In this document: positions 19,181 to 29,471 of the stretch, piece by piece
How positions within the stretch are numbered: position 1 is the first letter of the stretch
How the letters are laid out: each line of letters starts with the position of its first letter
Origin: Tubulanus polymorphus
Taxonomy: Eukaryota > Nemertea > Palaeonemertea > Tubulaniformes > Tubulanidae
Assembly (NCBI RefSeq): GCF_964204645.1
Contig: NC_134030.1
Coordinates: forward strand, 16,931,110 to 16,995,109
Direction of reading: 5' to 3'
Length of the DNA: 64,000 nt
Position numbers and translations under genes: made by a program
The notes under the pieces: generated by a model
Database searches by the model: none
What the model was told of the DNA's origin: nothing
What the model saw: only the letters and a program-made list of their open reading frames with translations

Positions 19181-19601
19181 AATTAGTAAACTTATACGCC
19201 AAAAATATAACAATAACTGTTCCACCTAAAATCCAAATTATTTCATATTTCTTCTGTTCATTACTTGGGGTATAATAATCTGATAATTTAGGTTTGTATA
19301 GATGTAATTTTTCTTTATTTGTTACTGCGTTATATAAACTCATTGCATCATCAACTGATTGAAAATCTCTATGTGAAATCTTCTGATCATATAATTCTTT
19401 ATTGATGTAATCCATATAGTTTTGTCGTTTTTCTCTATAATCTTACGCTGCTTTATTGTATTTCTCTAATGCTAAGTTATGTCTCCTTTGTTCTCCTAAT
19501 GAACTATTTTTATCAATATGCTTAAATGAATAACCGCCACCAGTAAATGCTAAAGCGTTAACAATTGCCGATCCTATAATAGTTATAATTGCAGAAGCCA
19601 T
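19179..19601 (-). pseudogene. Polinton gene L: two-membrane-segment protein, nonsense-mutated
   Basis: 141 codons with a TAA at 19443-19445 (codon 53). N-terminus MASAIITIIGSAIVNALAF is hydrophobic, then GGGYSF and a helical charged region (QRRHNLALEKYN). After the stop come NYMDYINKELYDQKISHRDF, LSDYYTPSNEQKKYE and a final membrane segment (IIWILGGTVIVIFLAYKF). This order matches a recurrent unnamed Polinton protein of ~140 residues. The start has the element's T-run plus TAAATAAATG signal. Confidence 0.7.
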
Positions 19602-19622
19602 TTATTTAGCAAAAAAATTATT
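19599..19622 (-). promoter_or_regulatory. Gene-start signal before gene L
   Basis: TAATTTTTTTGC followed by TAAATAAATG, the same as before gene K. It falls between the stop of gene M and the start of L. Confidence 0.6.
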
Positions 19623-19625
19623 CAT

Positions 19626-19846
19626 TTATATGGGAGGAATATATTTTTGTTTTTCCAAATAATCAATAGTTAAATTAGATAAAGTAACTGCTAATGTTAA
19701 TTTTAAAATATCATTTATATCAAATCTATCAACATTAACACTTCCCATTTTAAATACTTTTTTAATACCATTGAATAACCAACAGTTCCAACTGATAGTA
19801 TTGCGCCATTATATATTCCAGTTATTATCCACTTATTATCACTCAT
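19626..19846 (-). pseudogene. Polinton gene M: ~75-residue protein, frameshifted
   Basis: It starts MSDNKWIITGIYNGAILSVG at 19846. The frame shifts near 19770, and the other frame continues through DRFDINDILKLTLAVTLSNL and DYLEKQKYIPPI to TAA 19626-19628. The pattern (short hydrophobic start, DxxD-LTLAV middle, YLxxQxxIP end) fits a small unnamed Polinton gene. Its ATG directly follows the stop of gene N. Confidence 0.6.
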
Positions 19847-19867
19847 TTATTTATCAAAAAAATTACT
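19844..19867 (-). promoter_or_regulatory. Gene-start signal before gene M
   Basis: TAATTTTTTTGA followed by TAAATAAATG, overlapping the last codons and stop of gene N. Confidence 0.6.
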
Positions 19868-20203
19868 ATCATCAAAATATTTAGTTAACTTATTTATGAT
19901 TATTTCAACATTTATTTCATTACTAGTTTCATTTGTATATATTTCAATTATTATTTTTTAGATATCATCGATGATAAAATCTTCATCTAATTCATAAAAT
20001 CTTAAAGATTCTCTAATTAAATTAGTAATCTTTTCTACATTTAAAGTTTCTTTATCTATTGTTTTTTCATACTCAAATGTTGTTTCATTAGAAAATGTAA
20101 TATTTTTGATATGTGTAATTACATCAGTAATGTTGAATTTCATTTCTTTCTCATGTTTAAAATCAAACCCAAAACATATACTCGGCCCAACAGTTATATT
20201 CAT
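19847..20203 (-). pseudogene. Polinton gene N: small protein, one nonsense mutation
   Basis: 119 codons with an in-frame TAA at 19958-19960 (codon 82). The frame then stays open to TAA 19847-19849, which abuts the ATG of gene M. Sequence such as TIDKETLNVEKITNLIRESLRFY is mixed alpha/beta. No named family. The start follows TAATTTTTTC and TATATAAATG. Confidence 0.55.
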
Positions 20204-20224
20204 TTATATAGTGAAAAAATTACT
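20201..20224 (-). promoter_or_regulatory. Gene-start signal before gene N
   Basis: TAATTTTTTCAC followed by TATATAAATG, overlapping the stop of gene O. Confidence 0.55.
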
Positions 20225-21029
20225 CTTTACATCTTATAACTAATTCATATATCACAGGAAAGTTATTCAAATCAATTAAATAACCATTATGATTTCTTAT
20301 TTCTAATTTAAAATTATTGAAATGTGGAATACAAGGTTTGAAATCACATTCAGTTAAATTATAATTTATTTGAGTTCCAAATTGTTTAACATTTTTAGAG
20401 GTAAAATATTTAGTATACTAGAACTACAAATTGTTTCTTTAGTTGCTTCGAAAGTTTTTGTAGGCTCGATTAAATTGCAATAAATATAAAAGTGTGTAAA
20501 AGGTATTATATTTGAGCTGCCTTCTGCGTTTCCAGTAACTGTAAGAGGTTTAATTCCTAACATTTTAGCCAGTGGTTTGTTTACCATAAATTTATGTTGT
20601 TCATTAGATATCTTTATTCTTATTTTATTAGTACTATCAATTTTATGAAATTTAATTTCAAATACAGAAGTGCCCGCGATTTTCAACCGAGCTCTTCTAT
20701 TAATTTCCTGCGCTAATGATTCTAAATTATATAATCCTGGTTTTAAAAATATATGAAACCATTTATCTTTATTTCTCATATAAATCATAAACCCTCTATG
20801 TTCAAAAGTTTTATCTGATATATTATAAAAAGGATTACATAAACTTATATTAACTAATTTTATTACATAAACTTATATTAACTAATTTTAAATCTATACA
20901 ATTCTTAACTAATTTTAAATCTATACAATTCTTAAATTCTCTATCTAATTGTACTAGTAAATTATGAGATTTATAATTTGTAAGACTTCTAGAATCAACA
21001 AATATTCTGTATTCTTTTAATTCCGCCAT
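20220..21029 (-). pseudogene. Polinton gene O: candidate minor structural (penton/fibre-type) protein, frameshifted twice
   Basis: It starts MAELKEYRIFVDSRSL at 21029 and is disrupted near 20850-20935 by two small tandem duplications (27 and 28 bases), the second shifting the frame. The middle (20366-20788) is open: FHIFLKPGLYNLESLAQEIN, KPLAKMLGI, SSNIIPFTHFYIYCNLI. A one-base loss in an A-run near 20400 shifts the last ~60 codons (IPHFNNFKLEIRNHNGY) to a stop at 20220. The layout, an N-terminal strand region then PG-Y-L, LG-F and final FNNF-LEI, is one I associate with capsid-accessory proteins of Polinton-like elements. The structural role is a guess. Confidence 0.55.
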
Positions 21030-21046
21030 TTATTTTACATATTTTC

Positions 21047-21400
21047 TTATTCGAAATCTATTTCATGGTGCCCTTTTTCATTCTTACCTTTGTATATGAA
21101 ATAGAAATCTCCAGAACATAATTCTTCTAAATCTTCACTTGATAATCTATGAAATCTATCTGGTAAATATGTTCTGAATTTATATGTATTTCCTTTTAAT
21201 CCTTCATATTCTAAGTGTATAACTAATTTATCTCCATAGTTATTAGTAACTGTAACAATATCTGTAATTAGATATTTCTTATGGATTGTTAATTCTGTTA
21301 ACTTTTTGAATTTATAATCTACAGATTTTACATTTGTGATATCTTTAATTCTATCTAGAAATAATTTGTTGTTCTCACTGTGCGCTTGTTTACTCTCCAT
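21047..21400 (-). CDS. Polinton gene P: small conserved protein, possibly single-strand DNA binding
   Basis: An intact 117-residue frame. The strand-rich pattern YLITDIVTVTNNYGDKLVIH, then YLPDRFHRL and YFIYKGKNEKGHHEI, resembles a small beta-barrel in which an interaction loop carries the LP-RF motif. A broken homologue lies at 5511-5757. It sits directly downstream of the polymerase gene, a common place for replication proteins. An OB-fold single-strand DNA-binding role is an inference from pattern and location only. The start lacks the T-run signal (TTAAAATGG instead). Confidence 0.6.
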   Translation of the reverse strand: MESKQAHSENNKLFLDRIKDITNVKSVDYKFKKLTELTIHKKYLITDIVTVTNNYGDKLVIHLEYEGLKGNTYKFRTYLPDRFHRLSSEDLEELCSGDFYFIYKGKNEKGHHEIDFE

Positions 21401-21501
21401 TTTAATAACATATTTTTATTAAAATTTGATTAACACGTTAGAATTCTTTTCATTATCTCGTTCTCTTTTGTTTCTTCTCTTTTAAATTTTAAGTATTCAT
21501 C

Positions 21502-24500
21502 TTAATTACAACCATAAGCAACTGTATGAATTCCATCATCTAAAATATATCTTTTATCATCAAATGGGTTTAGACTTATCTTTTCAATTTCTTCAATAAA
21601 CATTTCATGATTTTCAGATCTTAAACATCTCATCTTATGTTTTCTAACTTCTTCATTGAATATACAATTGATGTAATCTTTGAAATGAATATTCTTTTCT
21701 ACTACACTTTTGGTTATTCCTTTTAACTTTTTAGCTTGATGTTCTTTAGTTTTATATGAATACATTTTAGATCTAATACCTATGACCTCTATCATTTCTT
21801 CACCACCTAATTCATCCTTAAACTTCCCTGGAACTTTTTTATTATCATTGCTAAACAATTCATGATCTTTAGGATAATTACTGAAATCAAAATGATGTTT
21901 TAATGTTTTTAAATCATCAGTTATGTTATCAGTTTTTATCTTTAATATGTAACTGTCGGTATCAAAATATAATATTTCTATATGTTTTTCTCCAAAAAGT
22001 GGTTGTAATACATTATAATAGAATTCATACATTAGTAATTTTGATAATTCTAAAACTGAAGCACCAACATAGATTGGTTTATTAAATTTCATTGATGTTC
22101 TTCTCATTTTAACTGCAGCTAAATTTTCATCAAATATTCTGTTACCTATAAATTTAGGATATGATCGTAAATGCCTTATCCTTTTGCCATTACTTACTAA
22201 CTCAATATCATTTCTATTTCTAATATTTTCACAAGTCTTACCATAGAATGCATTATTCATTAACTTGAAGAAATCTTTCTCGAAATCAGTTTTAGCTTCA
22301 GTTCTCTGTTTGGTGTTAAAATCTATATATTTTTCTAACCACTTAGATTGGCTGAATGAAATATATCTATGTACTTTTTTTTAGAACCATTCCTTAATTC
22401 AAATAAAACTTTAACATTCTATAATGTACTACATAATTATATTTATCTTCTTGATTTACCATTAACTTTTCTGTATGAATATGATTTTCAGGTTTAATTC
22501 TTTTTTGGTAATTTGATAATTCTTCATGAGTTACAGTTTTATGTTCGGGACAGTATGCTAGATTTCTAGATTTAAATTTAATATGTTCAGGATATTCTAA
22601 ATCTACAACAAAAAAGTAACCAGTATCTGAATCATCTGCAATATCTAGAATTCTTTTCTTCCAATCAAATTTATCATTATTTTCATTCTGTAAAACTTCA
22701 CTTATTTCAAATACTTCATAAGGTTGTGGTTCCATCATTGCCCAACCATACAAATTATTTGCATCTATATATAATAACTTATATCCAGGGTTATCATTTA
22801 CATTGAAATATCTATCACCTAATACACCTGAAACTCCTCCTCTTATAGATTTTTCAAATAATAATAATTGATCTATATTTGTTAACAAATACATTTTTAT
22901 ATCTGTAAATTTTAATCCACAATCCCATGTTAATCCTGGTGATGAATAACAATGACAAGGATTAATATTAAAATATTTTAGGTTTACATCTCGAAACCTT
23001 TCGAATATATCGGTTAATAATAATACATCTGATTTTAAATATAAATCTACTAATTGCCCATGATTTTCTATTTTGAAGTGATTCCAAATATTCAATGTTC
23101 TATTATATACTTCATCTTTAACATATTCATTTTTTAATTCATCATAGAATTGTTCTTTCAATAATTCAGTTATGTTAAAATCATTATGATTTTTATAGAA
23201 AGAATATGGCATTGCTCCTTTATATCTCATTAATTTAAAATCATCATTATTTGGGTAATATTCTTTTAATATCTTTAATTCATCATCAACTAATGATTTT
23301 GATAAGTTATCTAATGAACTATTTAAAAATCTATATGAATCTATAAATCTTAGACAACCAAATTGGAATGATATATAATTCTCAGATGTTTTAGGTAACA
23401 TTCTAAATTTATAAGTTGGTATTTTATCTTTTGATCTATTTGAATTTAATCTTTCTATTTCGTTATTAATTTCTTCTATTTTATGGCATAACTGTTTGAT
23501 GAATAAATGTGCATCATATCCTGATAGATTATGAAATATAACTGGAACAAAATTAATTTTCTTAGCTTGTAAGTTACAATTCTCATGTGCAGCGCCTCTA
23601 AACTTTCCGTTCAAATGATCATGGTCTCTTACTTTTTTATCTTTATAATTAAATATCTTTTCACAATACTAACATTTATCTGCAAACGCAAATGCTTCTT
23701 TATCTTCTTCTGTCATTATAATTTCTATATTTGTATTCAATAATTTACTAAATCTTATTTCATATTCAATTAATAAGTCACAAAAATGATTGATAACATT
23801 TTCATTTCTATAATGATAATATTCACTTTCAATTAGTTCTGGATAATCAGATTTAATATATAACCCAAAAGCAGCAGCTGATTGATGAATCTTTTTAATA
23901 GTATTTGTTTTTGGTGGTTCTTCAGAATAATCATTTTCATTAGAATTTAATTTCTTTCTCTTATAATATATTTCTTTTCTATCTTGATCAGTTAGTTCTT
24001 TATTTAATGATTCAAAATCTCCATATATTACAAATGGTACTTTATTTTTGTAATCATATTTTTTGAATTCTAATATTTTATCCTTTTCATTTGGTAAAAC
24101 TAATTTACAATAATCATGATTTTTACATAATTGTTTATGATTTAATAATGTACTTTCATTACTGAATCTATGTAAACATTTTCTACAAAGATATATTTTA
24201 TGGTGATCACTTTCTGATTTAAAAAATAAATCGATTTGTTTAATCCACATATAATGATTCTCATAATATAGTATATCTATAACATCGTTTGAATCATAAT
24301 ATTTTGATAGATATAAAGGTTCTAATGTATAATGTTTTATATTGTTACCTTTTGTATTTGGTAATTTGATTAAATCAAATACATTTATCTTTATATTATT
24401 ATCTCTTTCTATTTTTGGGATGTTTTTAATTATATCAGGATACTTATCTATCTTATAATTATTTTCAAATGGTTTATAATGAGTTAATCTAAAACTATGT

Positions 24501-25471
24501 TGTTTAAAATCTTCAACTGGGTGTAAACAACTTATTATAGCCCATAGAAAACATTTATCATCTTCATTTTGTACATTTATTACAGCATTAGTTTTAAATG
24601 GTAGTTTAATATAACTTGATGCTTCAATATCTGGTTCTTTATAATATGATACATTATTTTCATCTATTGGTTTTGATTTAGTTAACTTATTATATTTTGT
24701 GTTATAAACATGTAAAGTCATAAATATTATTTCATCAAATATTAAACCAGATCCTTCAAAATATTTCTCTTCTATTTTAGTTTTTACTTCATTATAACAT
24801 TTATCTAATTTATCATCTATATGTTGTTTTGAAATAATATGTTGTGAATGAGAATTTATATTATATATTGGTTTATCTTCAGATTTTATGAATTTAACTT
24901 TAGAAGATATACTTATTTTAGGATATTCAACATCAGTTATTATTTTTATAATATTTTTCATATTTTCTAAATGTTTTTTATTTTCTTCTAATGTTTTTCC
25001 TTTATGAAATTTAAACTCGATAGCTGCTGGACCAATTTCACTTTTAAATGCTTCGGTTATCTCTATATCTTTTTTATTATCTAATGAATTAATATAATTT
25101 CTTACATCTTCCATGTATGGTATTTTATTGTTTAATTTATTTTTTATGCTTTTAATTGTCTTCTGTTTCTTATCATTATCTTCATAAAAATAATCTTCGC
25201 CTAAAATAACATTATTCATATTTCTAATATGACTTTTAGATTTTAAATGTTCTTTATAATATCTTTTATCACTGAATGATTGATTAAATGTATCACATTT
25301 GTATGTTTCTTTTTCATTCTTTAATTCATCTAATTTAGTTTCTAATATATCATCTTCATATTCTAATTTCAATTTATTCTCTAAATGTGTTTTAGTTTTA
25401 TTGTGTCTTGCTTTTTGGGATTTATCTATATTGATATAACATGTTGGGCAGTAGTACTTATTTGCTTCCAT
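21502..25471 (-). pseudogene. POLB: Protein-primed DNA polymerase B (pPolB), three lesions
   Basis: About 1320 codons in three pieces. The N-terminal 600 residues have a C2H2 finger (C8, C11, H23, H29), a second finger that lost one Cys, a Cys/His segment KCFLWAIISCLHP ... HYMWI (an OTU-like protease fold is possible), a further finger near residue 429 and Exo I YGDFES (D485, E487). A TAG follows at 23669-23671. The same frame continues with C..C/HDH zinc motif, Exo II FHNLSGYDAH and motif A IDANNLYGW (22745-22771). TAA 22394-22396 and an extra A in the run at 22375-22382 break it again. Motif B (NNAFYGK) and motif C DTDS (21952-21963) are in the last piece. It would replicate the element from a protein primer. 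Confidence 0.95.
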
Positions 25472-25525
25472 TTTAATACTAAATTTTTTTTTTAAATTGA
25501 TTTTAGAAGTTTAATGATTTATATC

Positions 25526-26083
25526 ATGCATTATTTCAATCACACTTTACTAACACTTTTAATGTTTAAAAATCTAACTCACACAAATATGAATATTGAA
25601 ATAATGTTGTAAATATATACTTTTATATTGAATAATCTGTCAATTTAAATGTTATTCATGTATATGATTATTTTAAGAGTATTAGGGGTAATGGGCTTTC
25701 AGGTTAAAGGTTGAAGGGTCGAGTTCATTAAAAAACAAAACATTAAAAGTAATTTAAAACTATAATATATTTTCATAACCGTGTGTATTTCAGTTGAATA
25801 ATAGAATAATTATTATTATTAAAATATATTTGATTATATGAATTTGTGTATTGTAAATAAATCAATTGGTCGCGGAGCGGTAGCGAAGTGGAGCGACCAA
25901 TTGATTTAATACAATATGCTTTTTAAATTTAAATTATTGATATCTTAGAATAAATATTTAGTTATAATATAAAATACACACGGTTATGAAAATAAATTAT
26001 AGTTTTAAATTACTTTTAATGTTTTGTTTTTAATGAGCTCGACCCTTCGACCTTTGGCTTGAAAGCCCATTACCCCTATTACT
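25526..26083. repeat. Polinton right terminal inverted repeat (558 bp)
   Basis: Reverse complement of 7892-8479, with the same internal palindrome (25686-26083 contains the terminal ~110 bases twice, facing each other). It ends CCCCTATTACT, then the duplicated CATCTT. Confidence 0.95.
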
Positions 26084-26089
26084 CATCTT
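26084..26089. repeat. Polinton target-site duplication, right copy (CATCTT)
   Basis: Identical to 7886-7891. Removing the element and one copy restores the frame of the interrupted transposase, which confirms the boundary. Confidence 0.97.
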
Positions 26090-27288
26090 TTAGAAAGAAA
26101 AAAACTATTCTGGCGCTTGTGCTGTTTCTGAGACAGTATTCTCGTAGACCTTTCGGGCTTTTATCAAACAGTGATGCACTGATCTTTTTGAATGACAGGT
26201 GGGCAAAGGTGCCTCGAATAGAAAATTACGTTGAAGAAACCGTCCCATCCTACTCTTTCGACGATTTCAAGTCACATTTTCGTTTAGAAAGAACGACGTT
26301 TGAGAATATATTACGACGGATTTCGGTATGCGACGAAATGCGAACGGCAGGTCATGGACGTGAACCTATACCACATGAAAAACAGCTTCTTCTGTTTCTA
26401 TGGTACCTAGGTGGGTGTCTCCAGCCCATTCATTTACTGTTGTATAAATCTAATAATGTAATAAAAAAATTTAAAAATTTGTTTTGTTCACCAGGCACTC
26501 CAGAGTCCTTCAGATCGTTGGCTGATCGATTCAACGTATCCAAATCCACTGCCCATGGTACTATCAAAAAGCTGATATCAGCCATGAAGAATAATTTGAT
26601 GGATCTGTATATAAGGTGGCCAGATGAACGAAGAAAACGGGCGATATCGGATGGTTTCGAAAATTCTTGCAGATTTCCCGGCGTAGTTGGTTGCGTTGAT
26701 GGATGCCATATACCCATTAAAGCACCACGAAAGAATCCATCATCGTACGTCAACAGAAAGAAATTCCACTCGGTGGTTCTTCAAGGAATCTGCGACCACA
26801 CCCTCAGGTTTACTCACGTCTATGCAGGGTGGCCCGGGTGTACACATGACGCGAGAGTACTACGCAATTCGATGATCTACAGAAATTCAGACGAATTATT
26901 TGACGACGACTTTTTACTTGGAGACTCAGCATATCCTCTTGAATCATGGCTGATCACACCATTTAAGGATTATGGGAACTTAACCAACAACCAAAAAGCA
27001 TTCAATCGTCGACTCAGTTCAGCAAGAGTGGCTATAGAAAGAGCTTTTGGCCAGTTAAAGGGACGATTCCGAAGATTGAAAGATAACTTCGACGTTTCCG
27101 ACTTCAAACTAATGATTTGTGCAAACTAATGCAGCATTTTGTGTGCGTGTATCCTACACAACATCTGTATTGAAATGAATGACGAGAGCATTGATGTAGC
27201 TGAATTCGAAGATGTCAATTACAACCTAGAACGACCATATAACCATGGACAACCAGGGTGGTGCAGGGCGACGACAACACATTATTGA

Positions 27289-27526
27289 TCTATTACAGGC
27301 ATAGATTCCGCTTGTCACTTCTTGACTTCAATAGAATAATTCGATATTACACTTTATAAGTTTATTATTAACTTCGACATGTAAAATATTTATTCTAAAC
27401 TTCAACAAATAAATGCAAATGCATTGTGTATAAAATTAGACATTATTTCTAAAATAACAAACATTACTTTGAACTAAGTAAAACAAGGGTAACATGAAAC
27501 CATATCAAGCCAACAAACTTTGAAAA
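27289..27526. other. Gap between convergent Harbinger genes
   Basis: A non-coding AT-rich stretch between the transposase 3' end (+) and the 3' end of the Myb-like gene (-). AATAAA-like words (AACAAATAAATGC near 27406) could serve polyadenylation. No repeat seen. Confidence 0.4.
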
Positions 27527-28660
27527 TTACAATTTTTCTGCAATTTTATTCATTACTGCGAGGGTTTCTTGATGCATCCGTTCAAACGTTTCATGGATAG
27601 ATTTGTCTCTTATTTCCATGTATTCAAGGATTTGAGACACAGTAGGTTTCCCTTTCTTGTATGGCTTCTCCCCTGATGTAGTAGGAGCTTTACGCTTTCT
27701 TGAGCCATCAGAATTTGAATCTCCATCATCATCGCTATCATTAACAAGATTATTATTTTCCTCATTTCGGAATGAATCTGCTGCATACTCTGGTACCACA
27801 CTGGGGTCGTCCCCCATGATATCATGCATTTGATCGGCAAATTCAAATTTTGTCGGTTTTGACCCAGTTTTATTATTTAACTGTACATAATTCCTATACG
27901 CTTTCTTTAAATTCTTCCATTTATCAACACATTTTTCGGATGGAATATTCATCTCCTCTGCAATTTTGCGCCACACCTTTGTTTTGTTGCGTGCAGCGTT
28001 GAGATCATCAAAATTGTCCTCTATCACTGCAAGAAGTTTTCTTGTTGACACAACAGTCCAATCATATCTCACTGAAAAAAAATCTTTACAATCTAAAATA
28101 CAACCTGTTGTTTTTACCAAAACCCCATGCGAATTACCATATTAGATTAATGCTTACCATTATTTTCATTGAACACTGATGGTGATTTATCTTCCACTTC
28201 TGAAACTGCTGTCCGATTATTGCTGGGCGCATACACTTAAGAGAAACAAAAAAAGAAATTGCAGGTATAAATTAACACTTTCATGCAGTACAGTTTAAAG
28301 AAAACAAACTGTTTCTTGCTATGATGTGATTGTCAAAGTTCAGATCATTTTTTTAAACTGAACCTTGACTATCTGTTACTTGAACTAGGAGTCTAGGAAC
28401 ACCATGCGGCCAACTTGGGAAATGGTTTCAAATGCTCAACAAAGTAACAATTTCAACATTAGCCCCAAAGTGGGCTAAAAATGAAAGGCAAATCATTAAG
28501 TTTGAAAAATATTTTAGAAGGAGGGAAATTGAGGCATAAAAAAACTCACCAGTACTTGGCAAAATATCTCGGGGTACTTGAATAAATATGTGCTCATTTG
28601 TTGGTATATCATGGTATGTAGGGTAATCTGCTTTTATTTGTGCTGTAACCGTGGGAATGT
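27527..28660 (-). CDS. Harbinger Myb/MADF-like DNA-binding protein, three exons
   Basis: Exons 28550-28660, 28158-28235 and 27527-28071 join in phase with GT-AG introns (donors GTGAGT and GTAAGC; acceptors TTTCAG, CTTAAG and TTTCAG). The last exon holds a MADF/Myb-SANT-like trihelix: WTVVSTRKLLAVIEDNFDDL, VWRKIAEEMNIPSEKCVDKW, NLKKAYRNYVQL. An acidic linker and a helical tail (YKKGKPTVSQILEYMEIRD, ETLAVMNKIAEKL) follow. Harbinger elements usually carry such a second protein, which helps the transposase enter the nucleus and bind the ends. It converges on the transposase gene. The first exon above needs a preceding exon ending in phase 1, which is not securely identified. Confidence 0.8.
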
Positions 28661-29342
28661 CTGAAATGGCAAGCAATCAGGTTAAAATCCATGCATAATT
28701 TGTATTAGGTCTGGTATGTATTTCCTCTTCTTAAAACATAAAATGATGCAATATGAATAGCATTATAAAAAAAAGTTTATCAGGTATGATGATTTCGTTA
28801 TACAATTATTTTCGGTCACAAAGCAACAACCTACTTTGAAGAACTTTTTGCATGTTTATATTTATGATCGATACTAGTAGCCTTCAGCAAATGCCAAGCA
28901 ATAGAGAGAAGCTGACATAGCATGTACAATCCGATTGTAATCCTTAAATCTCAAGACCAACACATTGCAATCGCAACTTCTAAAAGCAATATAAATATTA
29001 AAAGTTGATTTATAAAACGTTGATCGGTGAAAAAAAATCGATGAAATTTAAATGTTCATTAATTTTCCTGATGTTAGTTAGAATATATCAAACGTAAAAA
29101 AAATAATGGAATTATGAAAACATCGGACCAAAACATCCTTGAAGACCCGGACACCGAGGCGCGTTGGTGATGGTAAACTGATGCCTCAACCCCAGAGTCC
29201 TAAACAATCTATTTCAATTCATATTTCAACAACTAAAAATGAATTTCATTGAATTGAATTGCCCCGAGCAGTTGAAGACTTAACAAATCACCATTAAATT
29301 GGATATAATGTTTTGAAATTTATGTTTACATATAATACTTAC
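28661..29342. other. Probable intron or non-coding part of the Harbinger element
   Basis: No credible coding frame, RNA gene or clear repeat. If 29343-29458 is the first exon of the Myb-like gene, this is its first intron. Confidence 0.4.
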
Positions 29343-29458
29343 TAGGCCCTATCTTTTATCCATAAATATGCATCATTCGACTCGCATATCGCATTTACAA
29401 CTCCGAATCCCTTTATATTCAAAGCAAATCGAATAACGTCCACCATCTTGCCCGCCAT
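29343..29458 (-). CDS. Candidate first exon of the Myb-like gene
   Basis: MAGKMVDVIRFALNIKGFGV and 18 further codons, followed by a good donor (TA|GTAAGT). It is in the right place and strand, but it ends in phase 2 whereas exon 28550-28660 needs phase 1, so a one-base indel or a missed exon must be assumed. The upstream context AAAATGG is a good start context. Confidence 0.3.
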
Positions 29459-29471
29459 TTTTTGTCGAAGT

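Larger units (their letters stand above)
7892..26083. mobile_element. Complete Polinton/Maverick (adintovirus-like) element, 18,192 bp
   Basis: Ends AGTAATAGGGG...CCCCTATTACT fit the usual AG...CT Polinton ends. The terminal inverted repeats are 588 and 558 bp, the target duplication is CATCTT, and length is typical (15-20 kb). Gene order: HNH(+), B(+), C(+), integrase(+), ATPase(+), then facing them zinc-finger repeat protein(-), capsid(-), membrane protein H(-), an 86-aa membrane protein(-), I(-), J(-), K(-), L(-), M(-), N(-), O(-), P(-), protein-primed polymerase B(-). No adenovirus-type cysteine protease gene is recognisable. Most genes carry stops or frameshifts, so the copy is inactive. 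Its AT-rich codon use contrasts with the flanking Harbinger and TPR coding DNA. Confidence 0.96.
7882..27288 (+). pseudogene. Harbinger transposase (HARBI1-like), interrupted by the Polinton
   Basis: The coding sequence is 7882-7891 plus 26090-27288, 403 codons once the 18.2-kb insertion and one copy of its 6-bp duplication are discounted. It starts ATG GCA TCT T, and the frame continues directly into FRKKK. It is a DDE_Tnp_4/HARBI1-type nuclease that would cut and paste the element: first Asp in GCVDGCHIPI, second in LLGDSAYPLESW, Glu in RVAIERAFGQLKGRF. SLADRFNVSKSTAHGTIKKL is the usual helix-turn-helix. A further in-frame TAA at 27127-27129 comes ~53 codons before the natural end; the C-terminus after it (CILHNICIEMNDE) is still conserved. 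The gene is therefore broken twice. Confidence 0.93.

Noticed and set aside
11353-24000. Alternative genetic code explaining the in-frame stops
   Set aside because: TAA, TAG and TGA all occur in frame, at positions where paralogues have different residues, and frameshifts are as common as stops. The TPR exons use the standard code.
26059-26090. Start codon of the transposase frame inside the right Polinton TIR
   Set aside because: It is a by-product of the insertion; the native start is at 7882, as shown by the target duplication and restored frame.
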